Positions 1-9,290 are shown, counted from the first letter of the stretch. The stretch is DNA of 46,049 bases from JAOADN01 sp046155885 (GCA_046155885.1 JBJXFU010000135.1:1-46049); one strand, 5' to 3'. Made by a program: numbers and translations. Notes: generated by a model not told the origin, from the letters alone.

Positions 1-2261
1 TCGTCGGGGCCGTCGATGAGGACCGTCACGCACATGGAGCGTGTGCCAGTGGCGACCATTGCCTCTTTCCCTTGGAAATTCTTGGACAAATCCACGAAGC
101 GGGGCAGCCCGGCCTCCAAGGGGGTCGCGTCGCGGCCAAGCTCGTTCCCGAAGGCCCGGTAGGATTTCTCCTGCCTCAGCCAGTTCTGCGCGCGGGCGCC
201 GACAAGCTTCATCCCGTGCTTTTCGCCCGCCGCCATGAGCTTGTCGAAGAGGTGGGTCTGCATCTCGATCGGGTGATGCAGTTCCCAGCCGAGCTCGCCC
301 GTATAGGCCACGCGGATGGCGCGGACGGGGACCATGCCGAGTTCAATGTTGCGATACGACAACCACGGGAAGCGCTTGTTGCCAAGGACGGTCGCGGGGT
401 CGGCGTCGCGCACAAGTTCCTTCAGGATGGCGCGCGATTTCGGCCCGGCCAGCGCGAAGACGCCCCACTGGGTGGTGACGTCGTGGATGTCGATAGGACC
501 GCCGCCCCGCGCAATGAAGTCCTCGGCGCATTTCGTCAGGTAGTCGGCATCGTAGGCCGTCCAGGCGCCCGCGCTGACAAGGTAGTATTCGTCCTGCGCC
601 AGCCGCACGATGGTGTATTCCGTCCGCGTCGTGCCGGTGGGGGTCAGGGCGTAGGTCAGGTTGATCCGGCCGACGGCGGGCAGCTTGTTGCAGGTGAACC
701 AGTCGAGGAAGGCGGTGGCCCCCGCCCCGCGCACGAGGTGCTTGGTGAAGGCGGTCGCGTCGATCAGACCGGCAGTTTCGCGCACCGCCTTGGCCTCGTC
801 CACCGCGTACTGCCACCAGCCGCCGCGCCGGAACGACCGCGCCTTGTGATCGAAGTCCTCTGGCGCGCCCACCGGCCCGTAGTAGATCGGGCGTTCCCAG
901 CCGTTCACCTGGCCGAACTGCGCGCCGCGCGCCTTCTGCCGGTCATAGACGGGCGAGGTGCGCAAGGGGCGGGCGGCTTCGCGTTCCTCGTCGGGGTGGT
1001 GCAGGATGAAGACGTGGGCGTAGCATTCCTCGTTCTTCCGCTCGCCGTACTCGGTTGTCATCCACGACCCGTAGCGTTTGGGGTCGAGGCTGGCCATGTC
1101 GATCTCGGCCTCGCCTTCGGTCATCATCTGGGCGAGGTAGTGGCCGGTGCCGCCCGCCGCCGTGATGCCGAAGCTGAAGCCCTCGGCCAGCCACATGTTG
1201 CGCAAGGCAGGCGCGGGGCCGACCAGCGGGTTGCCGTCGGGGGTGTAGCAGATGGGTCCGTTGAAATCGTCCTTGAGCCCCACGGTTTCCGACGAGGGGA
1301 TGCGGTGGATGAAGGCCATGTATTCCTTCTCGATCCGCTCCAGGTCGAGTGGGAAAAGATCGGCGCGGAAGCTCTCCGGGACGGCATAGGGGAAGCGCGC
1401 CGGGGCGCCGTGTTCGTAAGGCCCCAGTATCCAGCCGCCGCGTTCCTCGCGCACGTACCAATGCGCGTCGGCGTCGCGCAGGACCGGGTGCTGGGGGTTC
1501 GACATGCGCCATTCGACCAGCATCGGGTCGGGTTCGGTGACGATATATTGGTGTTCAACCGGAATCGCGGGGATCCTGATCCCCAGAAGCCGCGCGGTGC
1601 GCTGGGCGTGGTTGCCGGTGGCGGTGACGACGTGTTCGGCGCGGATCTCGGCCGTTTCGTCCGAGGCGACGAGGTTGCCGCCCTGCTCCACCATCTTCGT
1701 CACGCCGACCACCCATTCCGACCCGGTCCAGCGGTAGCTGTCCACCTGCCAGCGCCGTTCGATCGTCACGCCGTGCTGGCGGGCACCCTTGGCCATCGCC
1801 TGGGTCACGTCGGCGGGGTTGATGTAGCCGTCCTGCGGGTGGAAAAGCGCGCCCTTGAGGTCGTCGGTGCGGACCAGCGGCCAGCGGTCCGCGATCTCTT
1901 TGGGCGAGAGGAATTCGTGATAGACCCCGGCGGTTTCGGCGACCGAGGAATAGAGCATGTATTCGTCCATCCGGTCCTGCGTCTGGGCCATGCGCAGGTT
2001 GCCGACGACGTAGAAGCCGGGGTCGAGGCCGGTTTCCGCCTGAAGCCCCTTGTAGAAATCGACCGAGTACTTGTGGATGTGGGTGGTGGCGAAGGACATG
2101 TTGAAGAGGGGCAGCAGCCCCGCCGCGTGCCAGGTCGAGCCCGAGGTCAGCTCGTCGCGCTCGATCAGCATGGTGTCCCAGCCGGCGCGCGCGAGGTGAT
2201 AGGCGATCCCGGTTCCGACCGCGCCGCCGCCGACAACCAGCGCCCTGACATGCGATTTCAT
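1..2261 (-). CDS. Dimethylglycine/sarcosine dehydrogenase-like FAD + GcvT protein (partial)
   Basis: The start is ATG at 2261; the gene runs off the window at base 1 after about 753 codons, so the C-terminus is missing. The N-terminus has a Rossmann FAD motif (VVGGGAVGTGIAYHLARAG) and then SGSTWHAAGL, where relatives attach FAD covalently to the His. The N-terminal part, to about residue 380, is a DAO-type FAD oxidoreductase. The rest resembles the FAO_M linker and the folate-binding aminomethyltransferase (GcvT) domain, with the hallmark GELGWELH. Such enzymes oxidatively demethylate dimethylglycine, sarcosine or related N-methyl amines and pass the one-carbon unit to tetrahydrofolate. The family usually runs to about 800-830 residues, so little is lost. 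The exact substrate cannot be read from sequence. Family assignment is secure. Confidence 0.9.
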   Translation of the reverse strand, partial: MKSHVRALVVGGGAVGTGIAYHLARAGWDTMLIERDELTSGSTWHAAGLLPLFNMSFATTHIHKYSVDFYKGLQAETGLDPGFYVVGNLRMAQTQDRMDEYMLYSSVAETAGVYHEFLSPKEIADRWPLVRTDDLKGALFHPQDGYINPADVTQAMAKGARQHGVTIERRWQVDSYRWTGSEWVVGVTKMVEQGGNLVASDETAEIRAEHVVTATGNHAQRTARLLGIRIPAIPVEHQYIVTEPDPMLVEWRMSNPQHPVLRDADAHWYVREERGGWILGPYEHGAPARFPYAVPESFRADLFPLDLERIEKEYMAFIHRIPSSETVGLKDDFNGPICYTPDGNPLVGPAPALRNMWLAEGFSFGITAAGGTGHYLAQMMTEGEAEIDMASLDPKRYGSWMTTEYGERKNEECYAHVFILHHPDEEREAARPLRTSPVYDRQKARGAQFGQVNGWERPIYYGPVGAPEDFDHKARSFRRGGWWQYAVDEAKAVRETAGLIDATAFTKHLVRGAGATAFLDWFTCNKLPAVGRINLTYALTPTGTTRTEYTIVRLAQDEYYLVSAGAWTAYDADYLTKCAEDFIARGGGPIDIHDVTTQWGVFALAGPKSRAILKELVRDADPATVLGNKRFPWLSYRNIELGMVPVRAIRVAYTGELGWELHHPIEMQTHLFDKLMAAGEKHGMKLVGARAQNWLRQEKSYRAFGNELGRDATPLEAGLPRFVDLSKNFQGKEAMVATGTRSMCVTVLIDGPD

Positions 2262-2476
2262 GCCGTTTCTCCCCGTGCCTGACCGCCCCCTTCATGCCAG
2301 AGGCGGAGGAGGCAGGGGAAGTCTGGGCGACGGGCCGGGGGCCAAAAGCGACATGTGGGAATGATGTGCCCTGCGCGCCGGGTTCGACGGGTCGTGCCTC
2401 GCCGAATTCACGACGTTCTCACGCGCCATGCGAAGCAGAGTTGGTAAAGTGCGGGTATCCGGAAGAGGAGTTCGCG

Positions 2477-3103
2477 ATGACCACATTCACCGACAATCTT
2501 GTCGCCGCCTGCGTGGCAGACCTTGCTCGGTTCGGGAACGGCACCAAGACCGAGACCGACGATCCGCAGTTCACCTATGTGGGCGAGTACTGGCAGAGCA
2601 TTGGCGAGGCGCTCGACGGAAGGACGGAAGTGAACGGTAAACGGCCCGCATGGTCATCAGCCTTCGTGTCGTTCTGTGTGAGGCGGGCCGGCGCGGGGAC
2701 GCGCTTCGTCTACACTAAGGCACATTGCCACTACGTTGACGCCGCGATGAAGCTCGCCGACGGCGCGGCATCCAACCACGGCTGGATCGCGCGGCGGCAC
2801 AACCAGCGCGCGCCGAGGGTGGGCGACATCATTGTTGCGGGTCGGGAATACGCAAAGTCCTTCGACTACGACCTCGCTCGGATGACCTATCAGGCAGATA
2901 GCTTCTACCCTTCGCACGGGGACATTGTCGTCAAGGTCTCGGCAGGCGCCATCGAGACAATCGGCGGGAACGTTACCAAGGACACGGTCGGGCGCCGGGT
3001 GAGGCAGACCAACGCAGACGGCACATTGAAGAACGTCACGGCGGTGAAGGACGGCAAGACCGTATCCTACCCATGGATCACCGTCCTCGAATGCCTGCTC
3101 TGA
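2477..3103 (+). CDS. DUF2272-type protein
   Basis: 208 residues. ATG at 2477 is preceded by a GAAGAGGAG ribosome-binding site; the longer frame upstream has no such signal. The AWSSAFVSFCVRRAG segment (about residues 58-72) and the later HGDIVV resemble the DUF2272 family, which is thought to share a CHAP/NlpC-like fold, with the Cys and His as possible catalytic residues. I see no signal peptide or membrane segment. It is divergent from the flavoprotein and convergent with the cyclase at 3150. Base composition is visibly less GC-biased than its neighbours (for example AAG GAC ACG, CAT TGC CAC TAC), which fits later arrival. A peptidoglycan or amide-hydrolase role is inference. Confidence 0.7.
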   Translation: MTTFTDNLVAACVADLARFGNGTKTETDDPQFTYVGEYWQSIGEALDGRTEVNGKRPAWSSAFVSFCVRRAGAGTRFVYTKAHCHYVDAAMKLADGAASNHGWIARRHNQRAPRVGDIIVAGREYAKSFDYDLARMTYQADSFYPSHGDIVVKVSAGAIETIGGNVTKDTVGRRVRQTNADGTLKNVTAVKDGKTVSYPWITVLECLL

Positions 3104-3149
3104 AACTCAGCCGGCCTGCCGGGATACAAAGATACCGACCTCCACCTGC

Positions 3150-4319
3150 TCAGACCACGGTGTGGACCATCACGGGTTCCGCAAAGCCCTTGAACTCGAA
3201 GACGCGCGCCGGTGCGCAACGCAACCGGGCGAGCGGAGCAAAGGCATCCGAGCAGACCGTCGGCGCGCCAAGCTCCGCGCTGGCCAGCAAGAGGCGCGAG
3301 GTCAGGTTCACCGCCGGCCCCACGGCGGTGAAGTCCAGCCGCGTCGCGCTGCCGATGTTGCCGTAGTGGATGTCGCCCAGGTGCAGCGCCGCGCGGAAGT
3401 CGATTTCGGGGGCCCCGGCGGCTTCGGCGGCCTCTGCGGCGAGGGCGGCGCGCGCGTCGTCGAGCGCCGAGATCGCGCCCATCGCGGCGGCGGCCTGGGC
3501 AGTCAACTCGTCGACCGTCGGAAAGATCGCCAGCAGACCGTCGCCGATGAATTTCAAAGTCTCGCCGCCATTCGCCCGGATCGCGGAGTCCATCGCTTCG
3601 AAGTAGGTATTCAGGGTGGCGATGATCCGCTCCGGCGGCAGTGAGTTGGAAAGCGCGGTGAAGTTCCGCAGATCGGCGAACAAGATCACCGCCGTGATGT
3701 TCTCGGCATGCCCTCGCAGGATGCGGCCGTTCATCACCTGCTCGCCGGCGCCCCGGCCGACATACGTGGACAGCATCGTGACCGTATTTTGGTAAAGGAT
3801 CTCCGTCTCCGTGAAGTGGGCGATCGGAGTTTGCAGCCGGCGGAAGGCGGTGATCTCGTCGTCGGTGAAGCCCCCCGCCCGTTTGGTTCCAAGGGCAAAG
3901 GCGGAGTTGGGTGTGAAGCGGCCGAACAAAGGGCACATAATATAGTCAGTATAGCCGCGCGAGCGCTTTGTCTGGATGAAGGCGTTGGCATCGAATGGGC
4001 TCGCGGTGTCCATCCGGACTCGGATCATTCGTCCGGTCTCGATCACGCTGTGCTGCACGGTGCCGACATGCAGGTCCGATGCCATCTGGGCATGCGTGAA
4101 GCGGAGTACCTGCGCGCCCTTTCCCTTGGTCCAGAAGTAGACGGAACCCATGATCATCGGGTTGATGGTGATCAAGTACAGTTCCAGTATGTCCACCGGC
4201 AGGCCCGCCGCGATTAGCCGTCGAGACAGTTCGGCAATCGTGTCGTTCAGCGGCGCCTTGGGCGGTGCCCCGGCTAGCAGCCAGTTCACCACCGCGTCGA
4301 ACTTGAAGGTGTCGATCAC
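3150..4319 (-). CDS. Class III adenylate/guanylate cyclase (copy 1)
   Basis: 389 residues with a GTG start at 4319 and a GGGAG ribosome-binding site about 8 bases upstream. The C-terminal half is a class III cyclase catalytic domain. AVILFADLRNFTALSN (about residues 216-231) holds the first metal Asp; LKFIGDGLLAIFP holds the substrate Lys and second metal Asp; GPAVNLTSRLL holds the transition-state Asn/Arg pair. It should make a cyclic nucleotide from ATP, or possibly GTP. The N-terminal 190 residues have no transmembrane segment and look like a soluble sensory region. The next gene upstream is a full-length paralog, so this is a tandem duplication. All catalytic positions appear intact. Confidence 0.9.
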   Translation of the reverse strand: MIDTFKFDAVVNWLLAGAPPKAPLNDTIAELSRRLIAAGLPVDILELYLITINPMIMGSVYFWTKGKGAQVLRFTHAQMASDLHVGTVQHSVIETGRMIRVRMDTASPFDANAFIQTKRSRGYTDYIMCPLFGRFTPNSAFALGTKRAGGFTDDEITAFRRLQTPIAHFTETEILYQNTVTMLSTYVGRGAGEQVMNGRILRGHAENITAVILFADLRNFTALSNSLPPERIIATLNTYFEAMDSAIRANGGETLKFIGDGLLAIFPTVDELTAQAAAAMGAISALDDARAALAAEAAEAAGAPEIDFRAALHLGDIHYGNIGSATRLDFTAVGPAVNLTSRLLLASAELGAPTVCSDAFAPLARLRCAPARVFEFKGFAEPVMVHTVV

Positions 4320-4397
4320 GACGCAGGCTCCCGACGGGTTGACATGCCAGAGAGGCGCGGATTTCGGCGTTTGGCAAGGTCTGACAAGTGCATCCGG

Positions 4398-5558
4398 TCA
4401 GCCGACCACATGCACCATGACCGCCTCGGCAAAGCCCTTGAAGGCGAAGGCCCGGGCGGGCTTCGCCCGTCCCCGGGTCAGTGGCGCAAAGGCATCCGAA
4501 CAGACGGTCCGCGCATCGAGTTCGGTACTTGCCTGCAACATGCGCGCCGTCAGGTTAACCGAGGGGCCGACGGCGGTGAAATCCAGACGGTTGGCGCTGC
4601 CGATATTGCCATAGCTCACCTCGCCGATGTGCAGGGCGGCGCGGAAGGCGATGTCCGGCCCTTCGCCGCCCGCCCGCGCCAGGGCCGCCCGCGCATCGTC
4701 CAGGGCCGAGATCGCCCCCATCGCGGCGGCGGTCTGTTCGGCGATCTCGTCCTGTGTGGGAAAGATCGCCAGAAGCCCGTCGCCGATGAATTTCAGCGTC
4801 TCGCCGCCGTTGGCGCGGATGGCGCTGTCGAGGGCCTCGAAATAGGCGTTCAGCAGGCCGATGGTGCGGTCTGTCGTCAGTGTGTTCGACAGCGCGGTGA
4901 AGTTCGAAAGATCGGCGAACAGGATCACCGCCGTGATGGTCTCGGAATGGCCGCGCAGGATGCGGCCGTCCATCACCTTGTCGCCCGCGTTCCGCCCCAC
5001 ATAGGTGGACAGAAGCGACACGGTGTTGCTGTGCAGCGCCTCGGCCTCGGCCACGCGGGCCAGGGGGGCCTGCAGGCGGCGGATGGCGGTTTCCGCCTCG
5101 GCGGTGAACCCCTCGGGCCGCTTGGTATAGACGCTGACGGCGCCGGTGGGGGTGAACTTGCTGAACAGCGGGCAGATGACATAGGCGGTGTAGCCGCGCT
5201 CCTTCATCCGCTGGCTGGAATAGTGGGCGTCGTGGGGCGCTCCGGTGCCGAACCGCCCGACCATCACCCGGCCGGCTTCGATCGCGTGGTAGGGGGCCGA
5301 ACCGATCCAGACCACCGTGGCCATCTGCTCATGCGAATAGCGCGACATCTGGATGCCCCGCTCGGGCGTCCAGGATACGCGCGTGCCGAAAAGTGTGGGG
5401 TTGAAATTCTTGGTGTGGAGCGTCAGCGCGTCCACCGGCAGCCCGCAGCCCACCATCCCCCGCACCAGTTCGGCCACCGTCTCGGTGAAGGCGGCCTTGG
5501 GCGGCGCACCGGCGATCAGCCAGTTGACTAGGGCTTCAAGCTTGAAGGTGTCGATCAA
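4398..5558 (-). CDS. Class III adenylate/guanylate cyclase (copy 2)
   Basis: 386 residues. The likely start is TTG at 5558, with GGGAGG about 8 bases upstream; the protein then begins MIDTFK like its neighbour, and the leader sequences before both starts are alike. The catalytic domain has ILFADLSNFTALSN, TLKFIGDGLLAIFP and GPSVNLTARML, with both metal-binding Asp residues and the Asn/Arg pair present. The paralog at 3150-4319 is collinear over the whole length and clearly diverged, most in the N-terminal half, which suggests the two copies sense different inputs. They lie 78 bases apart on the same strand and may be co-transcribed, this one first. Whether they form heterodimers is not visible. 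Confidence 0.9.
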   Translation of the reverse strand: MIDTFKLEALVNWLIAGAPPKAAFTETVAELVRGMVGCGLPVDALTLHTKNFNPTLFGTRVSWTPERGIQMSRYSHEQMATVVWIGSAPYHAIEAGRVMVGRFGTGAPHDAHYSSQRMKERGYTAYVICPLFSKFTPTGAVSVYTKRPEGFTAEAETAIRRLQAPLARVAEAEALHSNTVSLLSTYVGRNAGDKVMDGRILRGHSETITAVILFADLSNFTALSNTLTTDRTIGLLNAYFEALDSAIRANGGETLKFIGDGLLAIFPTQDEIAEQTAAAMGAISALDDARAALARAGGEGPDIAFRAALHIGEVSYGNIGSANRLDFTAVGPSVNLTARMLQASTELDARTVCSDAFAPLTRGRAKPARAFAFKGFAEAVMVHVVG

Positions 5559-5640
5559 TCCGCAGCCTCCCGGCGTGGCGCCGCCACAGGAAGGCGCAGG
5601 CGGGCCGCTGCCGCAAGCCCCTTTTCCCCCTTCCCTCGCG

Positions 5641-5657
5641 CCACCGGTCGCCGGTGG
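5641..5657 (-). terminator. Stem-loop after the small anchored protein gene
   Basis: CCACCGG and CCGGTGG form a perfect 7-bp stem with a 3-base loop, 6 bases beyond the stop of the gene at 5664-6188. There is no T tract, so termination without Rho is uncertain; it may only stabilise the mRNA end. Confidence 0.35.
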
Positions 5658-5663
5658 AGGGCG

Positions 5664-6188
5664 TCAGTTCCCGTCCGCTTTGCCGGCCGAGCAGAACTTG
5701 CTGCCGGCCTTGGTCGCGCAGGCACCGCCGCTGAGACCGCCGCTGACTTTCAGGATCGAAGGCTTCGGGGCGGCCGGGGCAGCCGAGACGGCAGCGGCGC
5801 CCGGGGCCGGGCTTCCGGCTGCCAGCGCCTGCGACACCTCGCCAAAGGTCTTCGCCGCCTGGGCCGCGAGGGCGGCGGCGGTACCTGGGGCGGCCGGCGG
5901 GGCGGCGGCGGGGTCGCCGGTCGCGGCTGCGGGCGACCCGCCCGCCGCGCGCAGCGCGCCAAGGGCCAGGGCGAGGACCTGCGCCGCGCCGGGTCCGGCT
6001 TCGGCGCCCTCGGCAACCTCCACGACAGACGCGCCGCGCGGCGCGCGCCCGGTAAGCAGGGCGAAACGGTCCGCGACGTGCTCGCTAAGCGCCAGTCCCG
6101 GGGTGACCTGCCGCGCACCGTAGTAGTCCAGCGACAGGCCGACGCCCGCGATAGCGAGCGCGAAGAGAAGGCTGAAGAGGCGCTCCAC
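5664..6188 (-). CDS. Small Ala/Pro-rich protein with N-terminal membrane anchor
   Basis: 174 residues, GTG start at 6188 with GGGAG upstream. Residues 5-20 (FSLLFALAIAGVGLSL) form one hydrophobic segment, which could be a signal anchor. The middle is a low-complexity Ala/Pro/Gly linker. The tail holds two Cys in a short motif (GGACATKAGSKFCSAGK) that could form a disulfide outside the cytoplasm. I do not recognise the family. It lies 91 bases downstream of the hydroxyacid dehydrogenase on the same strand. The reading frame is convincing because of the start signal and membrane segment, but no function can be assigned. Confidence 0.6.
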   Translation of the reverse strand: MERLFSLLFALAIAGVGLSLDYYGARQVTPGLALSEHVADRFALLTGRAPRGASVVEVAEGAEAGPGAAQVLALALGALRAAGGSPAAATGDPAAAPPAAPGTAAALAAQAAKTFGEVSQALAAGSPAPGAAAVSAAPAAPKPSILKVSGGLSGGACATKAGSKFCSAGKADGN

Positions 6189-6279
6189 CTGGTGTCTCCC
6201 GTCCGGTTTCGAAAGACGGGATAGCCCGGGCCCGTGGCGCGATTATGGCCTTCGGGGGCCGAAACGGGTCACACCCCCC

Positions 6280-7266
6280 TCACAACATCCCCGGCACGAC
6301 CAGATCGGGCGGCCTGTGCCCGTCGGCGAAGGTTTTGATGTTGATGATCACCTTCTCGCCCATCTCGGTCCGCCCCTCGACCGTGGCCGAACCCATGTGC
6401 GGCAGCAGGACCACGTTCGGCAGCGCGCGCAGGCGCGGGTTGATGTCGGCACCGCGTTCGAACACGTCCAGCCCAGCGCCGGCGAGTTCCCCCGCGCGCA
6501 GCATCCGCGTCAGGGCGTTTTCGTCGATCACCTCGCCGCGCGAGGTGTTCACGATCACCGCCGAAGGCTTCATCAGCTTCAGCCGCCGGGCGTTCATCAG
6601 GTGGAAGGTCGCGGGCGTATGCGGGCAGTTGACGCTGACGATATCCATCCGCGCCACCATCTGGTCGAGGCTTTCCCACCAGGTCGCCCCCACCTCGGCC
6701 TCGGTCTCGGGGCGCAGCCGCTTGCGGTTGTGATAGTGGATCTGCATCCCGAAGACCTGCGCCCGCCGCGCCACGGCCATGCCGATCCGGCCCATGCCGA
6801 GGATGCCGAGCCGCCTGCCCGCCACGCGCCCGCCGAGGAACGCGGTGGGCGACCAGCCGCGCCATTCCCCCTCCTGCATCACCGCCATGCCTTCGGGGAT
6901 GCGGCGCAGCACGGCAAGGATCAGCGCCAGCGTCATGTCGGCGGTGTCGTCGGTCATCACCCCGGGCGTGTTCGAAACCAGGATGCCGCGCTGCCGCGCC
7001 GTGCTCACGTCGATATGGTCGACCCCCGCCCCGAAACTTGCGATCAGCTTCAGCCGTTCGCCCGCCTGGGCCAGCAGCGGCGCGTCGATCCGGTCGGTGA
7101 TCGTCGGCACCAGCACGTCGGCCCGCGTCATCGCCGAGGCGAGCTCGTCGCGGGTCATCGGCCGGTCGTCGGGCCGCAGGTCCACGTCGAACAGCTCGGC
7201 CATCCGCCGCTCGACGATTTCGGGAAGCCGTCGCGTCACGACAACACTCAGCCGCGTCGATGCCAT
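6280..7266 (-). CDS. D-isomer-specific 2-hydroxyacid dehydrogenase (glyoxylate/hydroxypyruvate reductase-like)
   Basis: 328 residues. ATG at 7266 was chosen because GGGAGGAG sits just before it; the open frame goes further but without a start signal. The NAD(P)-binding loop is GILGMGRIGMAVARRA (about residues 153-168). The catalytic triad is in place: Arg in NTSRGEVID, Glu in DVFERGAD, His in LLPHMGSAT. These enzymes reduce glyoxylate, hydroxypyruvate or related 2-keto acids with NAD(P)H. It is divergent from the SH3-protein gene. The precise substrate is not determinable; the glyoxylate/hydroxypyruvate class is a reasonable guess from overall resemblance. Confidence 0.9.
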   Translation of the reverse strand: MASTRLSVVVTRRLPEIVERRMAELFDVDLRPDDRPMTRDELASAMTRADVLVPTITDRIDAPLLAQAGERLKLIASFGAGVDHIDVSTARQRGILVSNTPGVMTDDTADMTLALILAVLRRIPEGMAVMQEGEWRGWSPTAFLGGRVAGRRLGILGMGRIGMAVARRAQVFGMQIHYHNRKRLRPETEAEVGATWWESLDQMVARMDIVSVNCPHTPATFHLMNARRLKLMKPSAVIVNTSRGEVIDENALTRMLRAGELAGAGLDVFERGADINPRLRALPNVVLLPHMGSATVEGRTEMGEKVIINIKTFADGHRPPDLVVPGML

Positions 7267-7388
7267 GGCGGGGCGCTCCTCCCTTTCCTCCGGTGGCAGC
7301 CGATGGCAAAGTGACCGGGAACGGGGCAGGCCACAAGCCCCGGGAAGAGCCGCACCCGAAGGTGCGCCAGACACGGGCAGAGACGGTC

Positions 7389-7943
7389 ATGCGGAAATCG
7401 CTTCCGGCACTTCTTGCGCTTGCCCTCGCGTCGGGCCTTCCGGCGCATCATGGCCATGCGCAGACCGCCCAGGGCGAGGCTGCGGCGCCTGCCGCGCTGC
7501 TTCCGGCGTCGCTGACGCGGGGTGCCGAGACGAACCTGCCCCTGCCGCGTTTCGTTTCGCTGAAGAGCGACGAGGGCAACGCCCGGCGCGGCCCGTCGCT
7601 GACCCACCGTATCGACTGGGTGTTCAGGCGCCGCGACATGCCGCTTCTGGTGACGGCCGAGTTCGAGAACTGGCGGCGGGTCGAGGACAGCGATGGTCAG
7701 GGGGGGTGGATCCACTACACGCTGTTGTCGGGGGTGCGCACGGTGGTCGTCGAAAGCGCGCTGGCGGAGCTGACGGCGCGGCCCGACGAGGCGGCCGAGG
7801 TGAACGCCCGGGCCGAGGCCGGGGTGATCGGGCGGCTGGGCGACTGCGTGCCCGAGTGGTGCCGGGTCTCGGCCGGCGGCGAGGCGGGCTGGGTCCGCAA
7901 GACCGACATCTGGGGCGTCGGCGCGGGCGAGCTGCGCGACTGA
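7389..7943 (+). CDS. Exported bacterial SH3-like protein
   Basis: 184 residues. ATG at 7389 gives a clean signal peptide (MRKSLPALLALALASGLPAHHGHAQ, cleavage near residue 25); the longer upstream frame would bury it. The mature part has two SH3-like stretches: about residues 56-120 (RFVSLKSDEGNARRGPS, then FENWRRVEDSDGQGGWIH) and about 130-180 (NARAEAGVIGRLGDC, then WCRVSAGGEAGWVRKTDIWG). The N-x-R and G-W-V/I signatures are typical of bacterial SH3 (COG3807-like) domains that contact peptidoglycan or other envelope targets. A pair of Cys (GDCVPEWC) may form a disulfide. The periplasmic location is inferred from the leader. Confidence 0.85.
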   Translation: MRKSLPALLALALASGLPAHHGHAQTAQGEAAAPAALLPASLTRGAETNLPLPRFVSLKSDEGNARRGPSLTHRIDWVFRRRDMPLLVTAEFENWRRVEDSDGQGGWIHYTLLSGVRTVVVESALAELTARPDEAAEVNARAEAGVIGRLGDCVPEWCRVSAGGEAGWVRKTDIWGVGAGELRD

Positions 7944-8040
7944 TCCCGCGCGGGGTCTGGCGGTCGCGGCTGCGGGGCCTTAGCTTTCAGGCGCAGCGCC
8001 CGGCGGACGGGCGGCGCCGGAACCGACCCGATCAGCTACG

Positions 8041-8934
8041 ATGCCCCAAAGCCGCCCCGCGCCTTCGACAGGACTGAACATTTCCGCCGGGCTGGCCTCG
8101 GTGTCGGTCGCCCTGGTGCTGGTGGCGATGAAGCTCTGGGCCTTGGGCGAAACGGGGGCGCTGTCGGTGGCGGCCTCGCTGACCGATTCCGCACTCGACC
8201 TGATGATGTCGCTGGGCGGGCTGATGGCGATTCTCTACGCGGCGCGCCCGGCGGACGAAGACCACGCCTTCGGCCACAGTTCGGTCGAGGACCTCGCGGC
8301 GCTGGCGCAGGCGGTGTTCATCGTGGTGTCGGGCGGGGCGATCGGCTGGGCTGCTGTGGACCGGCTTCTGTCCGACGCGCCTTCGCCGTTGGCCGCGCAG
8401 GAACAGGGCATCGCGGTGATGGCGCTGTCGATCCCGATCACCGTGGGGCTGGTCTTGTGGCAGCGGCGGGTGGCGCGGCGCACCGGCAGCCGGGTGGTGG
8501 CCGCCGACAGCCTGCACTACATGTCCGACCTTATCCCCAACATGGGGGCCATCGCGGCGCTCTGGATTTCGGCCGCCTACGGGATCGGACAGATCGACTC
8601 GGTCGTGGCGCTGGCCGCCGCCGCGATCATGATCCTGGGCTCGCTGCGCATCGGCAAAGGCGCCTGGGACGCGCTGATGGACCGCCGCGCCGATCCGAAA
8701 CTGATCGCGGGGATCGCGGCCATCGCGCGCGACTGGCCGGGCGTGCATGGGTTCCACGACCTGAAGACCCGGATGGCCGGAAGCCGCGTCTTCGTGAACA
8801 TCCACATCGAGCTGGACGGCGACCAGAGCTTGCGCGCGGCGCACGACATCGGCGCGGGGCTCCGGCGGAAGATCATCGAGACCTATCCGCAGGCCGACGT
8901 GATTGTGCACAAGGATGTTGTGCGCGAACCCTGA
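8041..8934 (+). CDS. Cation diffusion facilitator (FieF-like divalent metal efflux)
   Basis: 297 residues, ATG at 8041 with only a weak ribosome-binding site. Hydrophobic segments and hallmark metal motifs match the CDF family: DSALDLMMS in the second helix, the cytoplasmic HAFGHSSVED motif, and DSLHYMSDL (HxxxD) in the fifth helix. The C-terminal 90 residues form the soluble domain (GVHGFHDLKTRMAG..VNIHIELD..HDIGAGLRRKI..VIVHKD) that binds metal and drives dimer movement. It exports Zn, Fe or similar divalent metals in exchange for protons. The metal cannot be predicted with confidence. The downstream 546 bases are non-coding and contain the left repeat element. Confidence 0.92.
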   Translation: MPQSRPAPSTGLNISAGLASVSVALVLVAMKLWALGETGALSVAASLTDSALDLMMSLGGLMAILYAARPADEDHAFGHSSVEDLAALAQAVFIVVSGGAIGWAAVDRLLSDAPSPLAAQEQGIAVMALSIPITVGLVLWQRRVARRTGSRVVAADSLHYMSDLIPNMGAIAALWISAAYGIGQIDSVVALAAAAIMILGSLRIGKGAWDALMDRRADPKLIAGIAAIARDWPGVHGFHDLKTRMAGSRVFVNIHIELDGDQSLRAAHDIGAGLRRKIIETYPQADVIVHKDVVREP

Positions 8935-9290
8935 GGCCGCAAGTCCCGCGTCCGGGTGGTTCGCCCCTTCGAGCAATCGCCTGCGGGCTCTGCTCTCGCA
9001 CCGATTCCGGGGGGGGCCGGCGGTTCCGAGTTGCAGCGCCTTGCGTCCGACCTGAGTCGCCTCCTCCTTCCCTCCCCAAGCGCAACAGAGGGCGGCGCCC
9101 GGCCGCGGGGGGGGCGCAGCGAAGGTTTTGGTCCGCGCTTTATGGTGCCTCCAACCCTGACGGTGTTCCCGCAGACCGCGGTTGCGGTGGCGCCCGCCCG
9201 GGGGGGTGATGAGCGCCCGGACAACATGCCAGTGGCATGTCTTCAGCGAAGAACGCCCGGCCCCCGTGGCCGTGCCGGGAGGCGGGCGCC
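8935..9290. other. Non-coding stretch before the left repeat element
   Basis: No frame here has a start signal and recognisable protein. It holds long G and C runs and, at 9224-9240, a 17-base inverted repeat (ACATGCC-A-G-T-GGCATGT). That resembles two abutted ends of the terminal repeats bounding the 156-bp insert near 35.3 kb. No promoter or RNA is evident. Confidence 0.4.

Noticed and set aside
72..2282. 736-residue plus-strand open frame
   Set aside because: It is the antisense shadow of the dimethylglycine dehydrogenase-like gene; the translation is His/Arg/Val-rich without any domain.
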